Shown: positions 19,220-27,844 of the stretch, one piece after another
Layout of the letters: every line of letters begins with the position of its first letter
Position numbering within the stretch: position 1 is the stretch's first letter
Source: DATARH01 sp963778385
GTDB lineage: Bacteria; Pseudomonadota; Alphaproteobacteria; ATCC43930; CGMCC-115725
Direction: 5' to 3'
Assembly (NCBI GenBank): GCA_963778385.1
Contig: CAVZUA010000040.1
Span: 62,001-126,000, forward strand
Length of the DNA: 64,000 nt
Made by a program: the position numbers and the translations under genes
Notes under the pieces: model-generated
The model's database searches: none
Told to the model about the DNA's origin: nothing
The model's input: only the letters and a program-made list of their open reading frames with translations

Positions 19220-20356
19220 GTGGCGATTCCGCTGCATCAGATGTTTCGCGTCGGCGGCTATGTGGTCGGTCAGCACCTGCGGGGCGTCAAGCGCTATCCG
19301 CTGGTGCTGATGCTCGAACCGCTGTTCCGCTGCAACTTGGCCTGCGCCGGCTGCGGCAAGATCGACTACCCCGATCCGATCCTCAACCAGCGCCTCTCGG
19401 TCGCCCAGTGCCTCGAATCGGTCGACGAATGCGGCGCACCCGTCGTCGTGCTGGCCGGGGGCGAGCCGCTGTTACATCGCGAGATCGAGCAGATCGCCGA
19501 AGGCATCATCGCCCGCAAGAAATACGTCTACCTCTGCACCAACGCGCTGCTGCTCGAAAAGAAGATCGACCTGTTCAAGCCGAACCCGTATTTCGCCTGG
19601 ACCGTGCATCTCGACGGCGACAAGGCGGATCACGACCGTTCGGTGTGCCAGGATGGCGTCTACGACCGCGCGGTCGAGGCGCTGCGGCTCGCCAAGTCGC
19701 GCGGCTTCCGGGTCAACATCAACGCGACGCTGTTCGACACCGCCGATCCCGATCGCATGGCGCATTTCTTCGACGCGGCGACCGAGATGGGCATCGACGG
19801 CATCACCGTATCGCCCGGATATGCCTATGAGCGCGCCCCCGACCAGGCGCATTTCCTCAACCGCCGGCGCACCAAGGAGCTGTTCCGCGACATTTTCCGC
19901 CGCGACCCGAAGCGACGCTGGCAGTTTAACCAGTCGAGCCTGTTCCTCGATTTCCTCGCCGGCAACCAGACCTATCACTGCACGCCGTGGGGTAATCCGT
20001 GCCGCAATTATTTCGGCTGGCAACGGCCGTGCTATCTGCTGGGCGAAGGCTATGCCGGCAGCTTCAAGGCGCTGATGGAGGAAACCGACTGGGATTCCTA
20101 TGGCACCGGCAATTACGAGAAATGCGCGGACTGCATGGTGCATAGCGGCTACGAGGCGAGCGCCGTCATGGACTCGGTGCGGCGCCCGTGGAAGGCCGCG
20201 GCGGTGGCGCTGCGCGGGATCAAGACCAATGGCGAGATGGCGCCGGAGATCGACCTCGGCCGGCAGCGCCCGGCGCAATACGTCTTCTCGAACCATGTCG
20301 AGAAGGCGATGTCAAAGCTGACGGGTAAGCGCCCGGCGCCCGAAAGTGCCGACTAA
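19220..20356 (+). CDS. hpnH: Adenosylhopane-forming radical SAM protein HpnH
   Basis: A 378-residue radical SAM enzyme from a GTG start. The cluster motif is CNLACAGC (CX3CX2C) at about residues 38-45, with GGEPLLH and TVHLDGDKADHD downstream. HpnH adds an adenosyl group to diploptene, the first step in C35 hopanoid formation. The sequence MAIPLHQMFRVGGYVVGQHL and the C-terminal cysteines in NYEKCADCMVHSGYEA are typical. It follows ispH in one operon. No squalene-hopene cyclase or hpnG is in the window. Confidence 0.96.
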   Translation: MAIPLHQMFRVGGYVVGQHLRGVKRYPLVLMLEPLFRCNLACAGCGKIDYPDPILNQRLSVAQCLESVDECGAPVVVLAGGEPLLHREIEQIAEGIIARKKYVYLCTNALLLEKKIDLFKPNPYFAWTVHLDGDKADHDRSVCQDGVYDRAVEALRLAKSRGFRVNINATLFDTADPDRMAHFFDAATEMGIDGITVSPGYAYERAPDQAHFLNRRRTKELFRDIFRRDPKRRWQFNQSSLFLDFLAGNQTYHCTPWGNPCRNYFGWQRPCYLLGEGYAGSFKALMEETDWDSYGTGNYEKCADCMVHSGYEASAVMDSVRRPWKAAAVALRGIKTNGEMAPEIDLGRQRPAQYVFSNHVEKAMSKLTGKRPAPESAD

Positions 20357-20380
20357 ATCTGGTCGTGACGAATACGGGAC

Positions 20381-20414
20381 GGGCGGTGGAAGACGCTTCG
20401 CTTTTCCGCCCTAC
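20381..20414. repeat. Palindromic repeat, family B, single unit
   Basis: GGGCGGTGGAAGACGCTTCG continuing to CTTTTCCGCCCTAC, in inverse orientation to the first unit at 9520. It lies 24 bp after the hpnH stop, where a hairpin could help end transcription. Confidence 0.7.
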
Positions 20415-20481
20415 ATTGTTTTGCTCGTGCGAGCCGGATCACGTCCGGCCAAGTCGTGGCGTGTGAAAAGTCGGAGGAAGA

Positions 20482-20751
20482 ATGCCTGACGTCGGGGGTA
20501 TCGCGGGGGACCGGCTCAAGAGCTTGATCGAGCGCATCGAGCGGCTGGAGGAAGAAAAGAAGACGCTGGCGAACGATATCAAGGAAGTCTATGCCGAAGC
20601 CAAGGGCACCGGCTTCGACACCAAGATCATGCGCCAGATCATCCGGCTGCGGCGGATGGACAAGGACGACCTCGACGAGCAGGAGACGCTGCTCGATGTC
20701 TATCGCCGCGCCCTAGGCATGCTGCCGTCGGAGAGCGAGGCGGCGGCGTAG
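20482..20751 (+). CDS. gapR: GapR-family DNA-binding protein (DUF2312)
   Basis: An 89-residue protein of the GapR family, a nucleoid-associated protein restricted mainly to alphaproteobacteria that in Caulobacter binds overtwisted DNA ahead of polymerases. The family core is visible: RLKSLIERIERLEEEKKTLA, NDIKEVYAEAKGTGFDTKIM and IIRLRRMDKDDLDEQETLLD. A good ribosome site (GGAGGA) precedes the ATG. It ends one base before the convergent aldolase-like gene. Strong marker for the organism's class. Confidence 0.95.
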   Translation: MPDVGGIAGDRLKSLIERIERLEEEKKTLANDIKEVYAEAKGTGFDTKIMRQIIRLRRMDKDDLDEQETLLDVYRRALGMLPSESEAAA

Positions 20752-21801
20752 CTATTCCGCCGCTTTTGCCGGCAGCGCGCAGTGGCGGCGCAAGGAGGCG
20801 GCGAGGGCGTCGGCTTCGGCCTCGGTCACGTCGAAGCGGCACACGAAACGGGCGAGAATCGCGCTGCGCCGGTAGAACTGGAAGCCGTCGGCCTCCAGCG
20901 CGTCCATGACGCCCAGCGGCAGTTCGAGGAAGAGTTCGTTGGCCTCGACCGGGGCAAGGCGCCTAAGGCCGGGCACGCCCTCGATCCCGGCGGCGATGCG
21001 CGCGGCGGCGGCATTCGATTGCGCCGCGAGACGCAGCCACAGTCCGTTTTCGATGTACGCCATCAGCTGCGCCGATGCGAAGCGCATCTTCGACCAGACC
21101 TGGCCGGCGCGCCGCAACTGGATCGCCAGACCGTCGGCGATGTCGGGCGAAAACACGACGATCGCGTCGCACAACGCGCCGCCGTTCTTGGTCGCGCCGA
21201 ACGACAGGATGTCGACCCCCGCGCGCCAGGACAACTCGGCCGGCGTGCAGCCGAGCCGGGCCACGGCATTGGCGAAGCGCGCGCCATCCATATGCACCTT
21301 GAGCCCGCGCGCCTTGGCGACCGCGGCGACCACGCGAACCTCGTCGAGCGCGTAGACCGCGCCGAGATCGGTCGCCTGGGTCAGGTTGACCGCCGCCGGT
21401 TGGCCGCGATGCAGCTGGCCCGGCGGGAATGCCGCGAGGGCACGCGACAGCTCGTCCGCATCGACCTTGCCGTCAGGCCCGGCGACCGGCGCCAGCTTGA
21501 GGCCGCCACCGAAAAATCCCGCGGCGTTAGCCTCGGAAGTATTGATATGCGCCGCCGGGTTGCAGAACACGAGACCCCAGGACGGCGCGATCGCCGCCAG
21601 CGATAGCGCGTTGGCGGCGGTGCCGGTCGAGACCGGGAACACCCGCACGCGGGTCTCGAACAGGTCCGAGAAGCGCTCCTGGAGCCGCGCCGTCCACTCG
21701 TCGGCGCCGTAGCCAAGCGCGGTGCCCTCGTTGGCGCGCACCAGCGCGTCGAGGATTTCCGGCGCGGCGCGGCCGGTATTGTCACTGCGGTAGTCGATCA
21801 T
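20752..21801 (-). CDS. Low-specificity L-threonine aldolase-like PLP enzyme
   Basis: A fold-type I PLP enzyme of 349 residues in the beta-eliminating lyase/threonine aldolase family, which cleaves L-threonine to glycine and acetaldehyde. The N-terminus MIDYRSDNTGRAAPEI is typical, the catalytic lysine lies in LSFGATKNGGAL (about K205), and the PLP aspartate region is HMDGARFANA. Length fits. Specificity (L-threonine, allo-threonine or phenylserine) cannot be read from sequence. Confidence 0.9.
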   Translation of the reverse strand: MIDYRSDNTGRAAPEILDALVRANEGTALGYGADEWTARLQERFSDLFETRVRVFPVSTGTAANALSLAAIAPSWGLVFCNPAAHINTSEANAAGFFGGGLKLAPVAGPDGKVDADELSRALAAFPPGQLHRGQPAAVNLTQATDLGAVYALDEVRVVAAVAKARGLKVHMDGARFANAVARLGCTPAELSWRAGVDILSFGATKNGGALCDAIVVFSPDIADGLAIQLRRAGQVWSKMRFASAQLMAYIENGLWLRLAAQSNAAAARIAAGIEGVPGLRRLAPVEANELFLELPLGVMDALEADGFQFYRRSAILARFVCRFDVTEAEADALAASLRRHCALPAKAAE

Positions 21802-21821
21802 CGAAGGGAAGTCCCCGCCGG

Positions 21822-23192
21822 TTACGCCCCTCCGCGGGCGGCGGCGAGGTGGGCACGATTATGCGGTGAATGCGCCGCGCTCGCCAGAGGACGCGCGCGC
21901 GGCACCAGCACCGCGATCCGCACCTTCTTATGCGATTCGCGCGGTGCCGGGCGGGGCGGCGCATCGCGCAGGGTCACGACGAAAGGCTGGCGTGTCCCCT
22001 CGGCGGCCGGGGCAGGCGGCACGCTGCCGGATCGCACAGGCGTCCGCTTCTCGAGCGGTGCACCGTCCGGCGCGATGCTCAGCGCATCGAGGATGACGGG
22101 AGCGTCGACAAATCGCCGCTTCGGGATGTCCTCGATCATCGTGTCGGCGACCGCGAGCCCACCGGTAAAGGCCGCACGCGGCACGGCCGTCGCGAAGCGT
22201 CGGTTCTTGTACGCGCCGTCGGCGTCGCCGACCGTCTCCTCGGGCGCAAGCGGGAACCAGGCGACCGCAGGCGCCGCGCCGATATCCCCCGGCCGGCTCA
22301 GCCCGATGCCGGCGGTGCCGAGAAACGCGACGGCGGCCGGGCTGTAGTCCGTGGCCTGGAGCTTGCCGCCCGGAACCCAGCCCCAGCGGTCGTCGATGCG
22401 CACCCAGCGGCCGTAATGCGACGACGCGAAGCCCCACGCCGCGCGATCGATCCAGGTCCAGCCCCAGGGCGGCAGGTAGCGCCACACGCCATCGCGATAA
22501 GGCGCCCATTCGACCGCGACGTCGCCGGGAAACCAGACATCACCCCATTTCGAATTATGTTCCCATCGCCCGGCACTGGGGAGCGCGGCCGTGCCGGTGA
22601 TATCCGGCCATTTTTGCGGCGCGGTCAGATTGGCGCTGTCGCTTTGCGAGCGCCACCACTCGCTGAACGAGTCGGAACCGACCGCAAAGCTCCGGTCGTC
22701 GAGGCCACCGCCGAGCCGCGCCTCGCCGCCAAAGACGCGGATCGTCGGTGGCGTGTTCGCGTCGCCGGCGGCGATGTCGTACTCGCCCGGCTGGTCGAGC
22801 CAGACCCCGCCGCGCGGCAGATCGATCTCGACCGTCTTGGCCGCCTGCGTCTGATCGAGGTGGATGCCGATCCGGCCGTTTGTCAGGCTAAGTTGCTGCG
22901 CCGCCCCGTCGAGCCGCAGCACGCGCAGCTCGCTCCCCGGCGCGAGCGCCACCCGCGCGCCGGGACTGCGCCACTCGGCTTCGGCGTTGGCGGCGGTCCG
23001 CAGACCGGATGCCGCCGCGACCGGCTCGTTGACAAGCGCCGGCGACCATCCGCCCTCGGGCGGATGGTACAGCACGGTGCCATCGGTTGCGCTGATCCGA
23101 CCGACGATCGGCGATGCGCTGTCGGCCGCCCACACCTGCCCGGCCAAGCCGAATGAAACGGCGAGGCCGCACAATAATCCCCTGATCCCCAT
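21822..23192 (-). CDS. Secreted DUF6600/FecR-like protein
   Basis: A 456-residue exported protein with a signal peptide ending near GQVWAA. An N-terminal FecR-like region (VGRISATDGTVLYHPPEGGW, about 28-48) is followed by a Trp-rich DUF6600 core (WFPGDVAVEWAPYRDGVWRY, PPWGWTWIDRAAWGFASSHY). A Pro/Arg-rich tail follows. The family is common in proteobacteria with unknown role, probably periplasmic or surface. It follows the aldolase gene on the same strand, 20 bp apart, but a functional link is not evident. Confidence 0.82.
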   Translation of the reverse strand: MGIRGLLCGLAVSFGLAGQVWAADSASPIVGRISATDGTVLYHPPEGGWSPALVNEPVAAASGLRTAANAEAEWRSPGARVALAPGSELRVLRLDGAAQQLSLTNGRIGIHLDQTQAAKTVEIDLPRGGVWLDQPGEYDIAAGDANTPPTIRVFGGEARLGGGLDDRSFAVGSDSFSEWWRSQSDSANLTAPQKWPDITGTAALPSAGRWEHNSKWGDVWFPGDVAVEWAPYRDGVWRYLPPWGWTWIDRAAWGFASSHYGRWVRIDDRWGWVPGGKLQATDYSPAAVAFLGTAGIGLSRPGDIGAAPAVAWFPLAPEETVGDADGAYKNRRFATAVPRAAFTGGLAVADTMIEDIPKRRFVDAPVILDALSIAPDGAPLEKRTPVRSGSVPPAPAAEGTRQPFVVTLRDAPPRPAPRESHKKVRIAVLVPRARPLASAAHSPHNRAHLAAARGGA

Positions 23193-23253
23193 GGCCTGAC
23201 CATAACATGGTCTGCCGATGCCGATAAGGCTTTGTCTTTATTCTCCCAAATTT

Positions 23254-25194
23254 TCAATCATCGGATGCTGCATGATGCAGCTTAAACAACTCGTCATCTC
23301 CCAATTCTTCGCGATGACGCGCTTCTAATTCGCGGTAATAGCGACGCAGCGCAAAAGCTTCGCTCAGATAACCTTGGACGCGTCGGTCGCGCGAATTATC
23401 GACAACGACCAGCGTTTCGGCCGCCGAGGCGATGAAATGATCGAGCGTTTCGCGAATCGGCTGACCCGGTGTCAGGAAATGGTCGGCGCCGCGGGCGATG
23501 TCGCGAACACAAAGCGCCCCGCCGCCGTCGTGGTAGCGGGCGCTGTGGGCTTCGGCCAGATCGATATAGCCGCGATAGCCGCCTTTCTCGTCGACTGCGA
23601 AGACGCGGATATGCGCGCCGATCGGAAACTGGCCGCATAATTCGTCGAGCGTCTGGTCGAGCGGCACCGTGGCGAAATCGCGGCGCATCAGGCTCGAGAC
23701 CTGAAGGTCGTGCAGCCAGCCGACATCGTGCGGGCTGTGCAGCGCCACGCCGCGCAGATGGAATCGCCAGGTCGCGAACGAGTAGCCGAACCAGTGCCGG
23801 ACGACGAGGACCGAGACAATCACCGCCACGGTGACCCCAAGCGTCGCCGAAAAATCGCTGGTCGCTTCGAGCACGAGCAGAATCATCGTCATCGGCGCGC
23901 CGACGACGCCCGCGGCAAGCGCGCCCATGCCGGCGAGGATGAAGCTGGCGTCGTTGAGCGTCGTTCCCGGCATCAGCCGGTGCAGAATGGCGGCGAACGC
24001 GGCGCCAAAGAGCGCGCCGAGATACAGCGATGAGCTGAACATGCCGCCGCGAAACCCGGTGCCGATCGACACAGCGGAGCCGATGATCTTGGCCGCGATC
24101 AACCCCATCAGCAGCGGGATTTCGACGCCGTAGGGGCCGTTCGAAATCGTGTTTTCGATGCCGCCATGGCCGCTGCCGAGAATTTGCGGAAAGAACCAGG
24201 CGAAATTGCCGAGCACGAGGCCACCCACCGCCGGCCGCGCCCAGGTCGGCAGCGAGGCGCGCTTGGTCCATTGCTCGACAAACGTCACGCCGACCATCGC
24301 CGCGATCGCCAAAAGTCCGGCGATGAAGCCGAGCGCGGCGAGGATCAGGTAATTGGTCGCGTAGAGGTCGACATGGCTGTAGACGACAAAGATCGGTTGC
24401 TCACCGAACAGCCCGCGGCTGACCAGCGTCGCGAAGACCGCGGCGAGCACCACCGGGACCAGTGTCGTCAGCGTGTACGAGCCGATGATCAGCTCGAACG
24501 CGTAGAATGCGCCGGCAAGCGGCGCGTTGAATGCCGCGGCGATGGCGGCGGCCGCGCCGCAGCCGACATAGGTACGCAGATCGCCGCGCCGCAGATGCAG
24601 ATAGCGGCCGATGCGCGAGGCGGTTCCGGCGCCGAGCTGGGTATAGGCGGCTTCGAGGCCGACCGAAGCGCCAACCCCGGCGGACAGCACGGTCAGCCCG
24701 CACAGCCGCAGGCTGTCGGAGAGCGACATGTGGCCGCCATGCAGCGCATTGGCCTCGATCGCATCGACGATGTCGCGGGGCTTCCAGCGCCACAGTGCGT
24801 AGGCGACGAGGCCGTAGACGATACCGCCGATCGCCGGCACCAGCAGCACCCGCCAGCGGTCGATATGAACGAGCCCGCTGAGATGCTCCTCGAGCGAGAC
24901 GCCGAACAGCAGGTGATGCAACTCGGCGACGGCAAGCCGAGTGAGCGCGACGCCAAGTGCGATTAACGCGCCGATCAGCGCGGCGACGACGCTGAGGCCG
25001 AGTTCGCTGTTACGGATGTTGTGACGCGCCCATAGCCGGGCGCGCGCCCGGACCACGGTCGAAAGGCTTCGTCGAGGATGCACCCCTTGTTCTTCGGTGA
25101 CGATCAACACCCGACCTTCGACCGCGAACGCAAACAGCGGAGCGCCGGCGCTCGCCGAAAACCACCCCGCGAGACCGGTACAACTCGTGTACAA
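23254..25194 (-). CDS. ClC-family chloride channel/transporter with C-terminal CBS-like region
   Basis: About 646 residues. The ClC core spans roughly 60-450 with about ten or more helices. The gating-glutamate region is GASVGLEAAYTQLGAG, keeping the glutamate but replacing the usual G-R-E-G-P by G-L-E-A-A. Other family blocks are AAAFNAPLAGAFYAFELIIG and FRGGMFSSSLYLGALFGAAF. The last 150 residues form a CBS-pair-like cytoplasmic region. The N-terminal 28 residues are not conserved and a GTG at 25110 is a plausible start. Whether it is a channel or a Cl-/H+ exchanger is open. Confidence 0.88.
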   Translation of the reverse strand: MYTSCTGLAGWFSASAGAPLFAFAVEGRVLIVTEEQGVHPRRSLSTVVRARARLWARHNIRNSELGLSVVAALIGALIALGVALTRLAVAELHHLLFGVSLEEHLSGLVHIDRWRVLLVPAIGGIVYGLVAYALWRWKPRDIVDAIEANALHGGHMSLSDSLRLCGLTVLSAGVGASVGLEAAYTQLGAGTASRIGRYLHLRRGDLRTYVGCGAAAAIAAAFNAPLAGAFYAFELIIGSYTLTTLVPVVLAAVFATLVSRGLFGEQPIFVVYSHVDLYATNYLILAALGFIAGLLAIAAMVGVTFVEQWTKRASLPTWARPAVGGLVLGNFAWFFPQILGSGHGGIENTISNGPYGVEIPLLMGLIAAKIIGSAVSIGTGFRGGMFSSSLYLGALFGAAFAAILHRLMPGTTLNDASFILAGMGALAAGVVGAPMTMILLVLEATSDFSATLGVTVAVIVSVLVVRHWFGYSFATWRFHLRGVALHSPHDVGWLHDLQVSSLMRRDFATVPLDQTLDELCGQFPIGAHIRVFAVDEKGGYRGYIDLAEAHSARYHDGGGALCVRDIARGADHFLTPGQPIRETLDHFIASAAETLVVVDNSRDRRVQGYLSEAFALRRYYRELEARHREELGDDELFKLHHAASDD

Positions 25195-25411
25195 GATGGG
25201 ACTCTACTCTCGGCGCGCAAGCGTTAATCCGGCTCGAGTTGTCGGATGCGGCAGTTTGCCTGTGGCTTTCGAGGGTTTTGCTACTGGGGCTGCTACCAAA
25301 CCGTCTTAGCCGCTGCGGCGGCTTCGTCGTCGCCGGCAGAAGGATGCACGTAAACCGTTAGCATCACTTTTGGCGGGGCGCGGCGAAGTCGCCCGGAGAC
25401 TACCTCACTGG

Positions 25412-25972
25412 CTACTTGCCTCCCCCTGGATCGATCGGGGCTCGAAGTCCACTCTCGCACTTCGCCGAAGGGCTCAACACGATCCTAATTTTGTGACGGC
25501 GGATTCGGTCGGCGACTTCCAGCGAGACTAGGCGCGCCAGCAAAATCGTCGTGTACATCTGGCCGAGCAATGCCTCCAACATCACCAGCGATCGAGCGAA
25601 GGGGTGTACTGGCGTGATGTCGCTCAGGCCGAGCGAACTGAGCGTTATCATCGAGAGATAGAAGAAGCGCCAACCCGTCCAGGTAGACGTAGGCGACGCT
25701 TGTCTGCCGGCTTGGATCGTGTTGTGGAGTCTGTCGGCCGCTTCGAGCATGCCATCCGGGGTCGCCAGCCGGGCGACGGCGGCATCGATGATCGCGTTGT
25801 ACTCGACGAGCTTCTCGGCCCGATCAGCTTGCGTCGGGATCGTGTCTTTGGGAAAACGATGGCGAAACCACGGGCCGGTCAGCGCGTGAACCTGTTTTGG
25901 AAAGCGCCAATTGATGACAAACCGGCCACGTTGCCGATCCCATGAGACATCGGGCGTGCGAGCGACCTGCAT
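25412..25972 (-). CDS. Chimeric protein: recombinase-like N-terminus joined to a degenerate K+-channel pore
   Basis: A 186-residue protein. Residues about 100-160 match the pore and last helix of two-TM potassium channels (FFYLSMITLSSLGLSDITPV, then LVMLEALLGQMYTTILLARL), but the selectivity filter that should read T-x-G-Y-G-D reads S-L-G-L-S-D. The preceding channel helices are absent. The first 85 residues (GRFVINWRFPKQVHALTGPW) instead look like the N-terminal arm of DUF6538-type tyrosine recombinases. It may be a fusion of two gene fragments left by an integration or deletion. Channel activity is doubtful. The recombinase resemblance is my inference. Confidence 0.6.
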   Translation of the reverse strand: MQVARTPDVSWDRQRGRFVINWRFPKQVHALTGPWFRHRFPKDTIPTQADRAEKLVEYNAIIDAAVARLATPDGMLEAADRLHNTIQAGRQASPTSTWTGWRFFYLSMITLSSLGLSDITPVHPFARSLVMLEALLGQMYTTILLARLVSLEVADRIRRHKIRIVLSPSAKCESGLRAPIDPGGGK

Positions 25973-26074
25973 ATTTGTATCCCCCTCTGTATCCCCGGTG
26001 TGGGGCAGTGAGGGCAGATCGCTCGGAATCCGGCAGTTTACCTTGTGTTTTGCAAGGTGACCGGGCTAACCCGT

Positions 26075-26093
26075 GGCCGGGTCAAGCCCGGCC
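26075..26093. repeat. Short palindrome, family C
   Basis: GGCCGGGTCAAGCCCGGCC, a perfect inverted repeat with a three-base centre, 37 bp upstream of the dehydrogenase start. The identical 19 bases occur at 37651-37669. Confidence 0.7.
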
Positions 26094-26129
26094 ATGACGA
26101 AGAGAGGGTGCAGGAAAGGAACGACGGGT

Positions 26130-26978
26130 ATGGCCAGGGAAAAAGTGGGGGTTGTTGGCGCCGGGCTGATGGGTGCCGAAATCGCGCTGGTCTTCGCGCT
26201 CGCCGGTCACGAGGTGCTGCTGAGCGATACCGGCGAGGCGCAGCTATCGGCGGCGCTGGAGCGGCTCAACCGGGCGCTCGACCGCGGCGTGCAGCGCGGC
26301 TGGTACAAGGACGAGGAGAAGCCGCTCGCGCTGTCCCGCATCACCACGACCGTGTCGCTCGACCCGTTCGCCGCCTGCGACTTCGTCACCGAGGCGGTGT
26401 TCGAAGACGAGCAGGTCAAGGCCGAGACCTACCGCAAGCTCGATGCGTTGTGTCAACCGCACTGCATCCTTGCCAGCAACACCTCGACAATCCCGATCTC
26501 GACCCTCGCCTCCTATGTGAGCGAGGCACGCCGGCCGAAATTCATCGGCACGCATTATTTCTCGCCGGCTTCGCGCATGAAGCTGGTCGAGGTGATTCCG
26601 GCTTTCGACACCGCGCCCGAGACCTTCGACATCGCGATGCGGCTGATGCGAGAGGCGGATAAAGTCGCGGTCAGGATCAAGGATGTCGCGGGCTTCGCGG
26701 TCAACCGCATGTTTCTCATTTTCCTGAACGAGGCGGTGCGGCTGGTCGAGGAGGGCGTGGCGACGCCGGAGGACATCGACACCGCCTGCAAGCTCGGGCT
26801 GGGCCATCCGATGGGCCCATTCGAGCTGATGGACGCGACGACTTCAAAACTCTGCCTGCAGGTCTCGGAAATCCTCCACGACGCTTATGGCGAGCGTTTT
26901 CGCCCGCCGGCGCTGTTGCAGCAGCGCGTCAAGGCCGGCTTGGTCGGCGGCCGCAACGCCCGCGGCTGGCGAAAGTAA
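26130..26978 (+). CDS. 3-hydroxyacyl-CoA dehydrogenase
   Basis: A 282-residue NAD-dependent dehydrogenase (HBDH/FadB-N type). The Rossmann motif GVVGAGLMGAEIA lies at about residues 6-18. The substrate region has ASNTSTIPIS and the catalytic His in GTHYFSPASRMKLVEVIP; DVAGFAVNRMF and LGLGHPMGPFELMD mark the C-terminal dimer domain. AAGGA lies 9 bp upstream of the ATG chosen. An SDR gene follows 19 bp later, so both may act on the same acyl or hydroxyacyl substrate. Confidence 0.93.
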   Translation: MAREKVGVVGAGLMGAEIALVFALAGHEVLLSDTGEAQLSAALERLNRALDRGVQRGWYKDEEKPLALSRITTTVSLDPFAACDFVTEAVFEDEQVKAETYRKLDALCQPHCILASNTSTIPISTLASYVSEARRPKFIGTHYFSPASRMKLVEVIPAFDTAPETFDIAMRLMREADKVAVRIKDVAGFAVNRMFLIFLNEAVRLVEEGVATPEDIDTACKLGLGHPMGPFELMDATTSKLCLQVSEILHDAYGERFRPPALLQQRVKAGLVGGRNARGWRK

Positions 26979-26997
26979 TGGCAGCAGCGGTCGCTAT

Positions 26998-27771
26998 ATG
27001 AACCTGGCGGGCAAAATCATCGTCGTCACCGGCGGGGCGCGGGGGATCGGCGCCGCGCTGTGCGAGCGTTTCGCGAAGGAAGGGGCCAAGGCGGTCGTCG
27101 TCGCCGATCTCGACGCGGCGGGCGCCGAGACGGTGGCGGCGCGGATTGGGGGCACGGCGATGCCCTGCGATGTCAGCCGCGAGGAGGACATCGTCCGCCT
27201 GATTGACGACACCGAGGCGCGGTTCGGCCCGATCGATCTGTTCTGCTCGAATGCCGGGGTCGCCGTGCTCGATCCTGACTGGGACAACCCGGCGAGCGTC
27301 GCCGACGATGGCTGGGCGCGCAGCTGGGCGGTCAACGTCATGGCGCATGTCTATGCCGCGCGGCATCTGGTGCCGCGCACGAGCGCGCGCGGCGGTGGGT
27401 ATTTCCTGCAGACCGTGTCGGCGGCGGGGCTGCTGTCACAGATCGGCAGCGGCCCCTATTCCGCGACCAAGCACGCCGCGCTCGGCTTTGCCGAGAACCT
27501 GGCGATCAATGTGCGCGACCGCGGCATCAAGGTCTCGGTGCTGTGCCCGCAAGGCGTCGACACCGCGATGCTGCACGGCATCACCCGCGGTGTCCCCGAC
27601 GGCGACGGCGTCCTCACGACGAAAGCCGTCGCCGATGCCGTCATCGCCGGTCTCGACGCCGAATGTTTCCTGATCCTTCCCCACCCGGAAGTCGCCACCT
27701 ATATGCGCCGCAAGGCCGACGATTACGACCGCTGGCTCTCCGGCATGGCTCGCCTGCGGCGCGGGATGTAA
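26998..27771 (+). CDS. SDR-family oxidoreductase
   Basis: A classical short-chain dehydrogenase of 257 residues. Cofactor motif TGGARGIG (about 11-18), D-L-D after strand 2 suggesting NAD(H) preference, FCSNAGVAV, catalytic Ser in QTVSAAG and YSATK catalytic pair. The C-terminus HPEVATYMRRKADDYDRWLS is typical of a subset of uncharacterised SDRs. It follows the hydroxyacyl-CoA dehydrogenase closely. Substrate unknown. Confidence 0.9.
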   Translation: MNLAGKIIVVTGGARGIGAALCERFAKEGAKAVVVADLDAAGAETVAARIGGTAMPCDVSREEDIVRLIDDTEARFGPIDLFCSNAGVAVLDPDWDNPASVADDGWARSWAVNVMAHVYAARHLVPRTSARGGGYFLQTVSAAGLLSQIGSGPYSATKHAALGFAENLAINVRDRGIKVSVLCPQGVDTAMLHGITRGVPDGDGVLTTKAVADAVIAGLDAECFLILPHPEVATYMRRKADDYDRWLSGMARLRRGM

Positions 27772-27844
27772 CGGAACCATAGGCCGCGGCGCGTGTATAA
27801 TCGCCCGTGAGTAGAGGCCCCCTGACCACAGCGCGGTGCCCGAT

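Noticed and set aside
26860..26997. Longer N-terminus for the SDR inside the hydroxyacyl-CoA dehydrogenase gene
   Set aside because: The extension is out of frame with a conserved gene and lies before the normal SDR start MNLAGKI.
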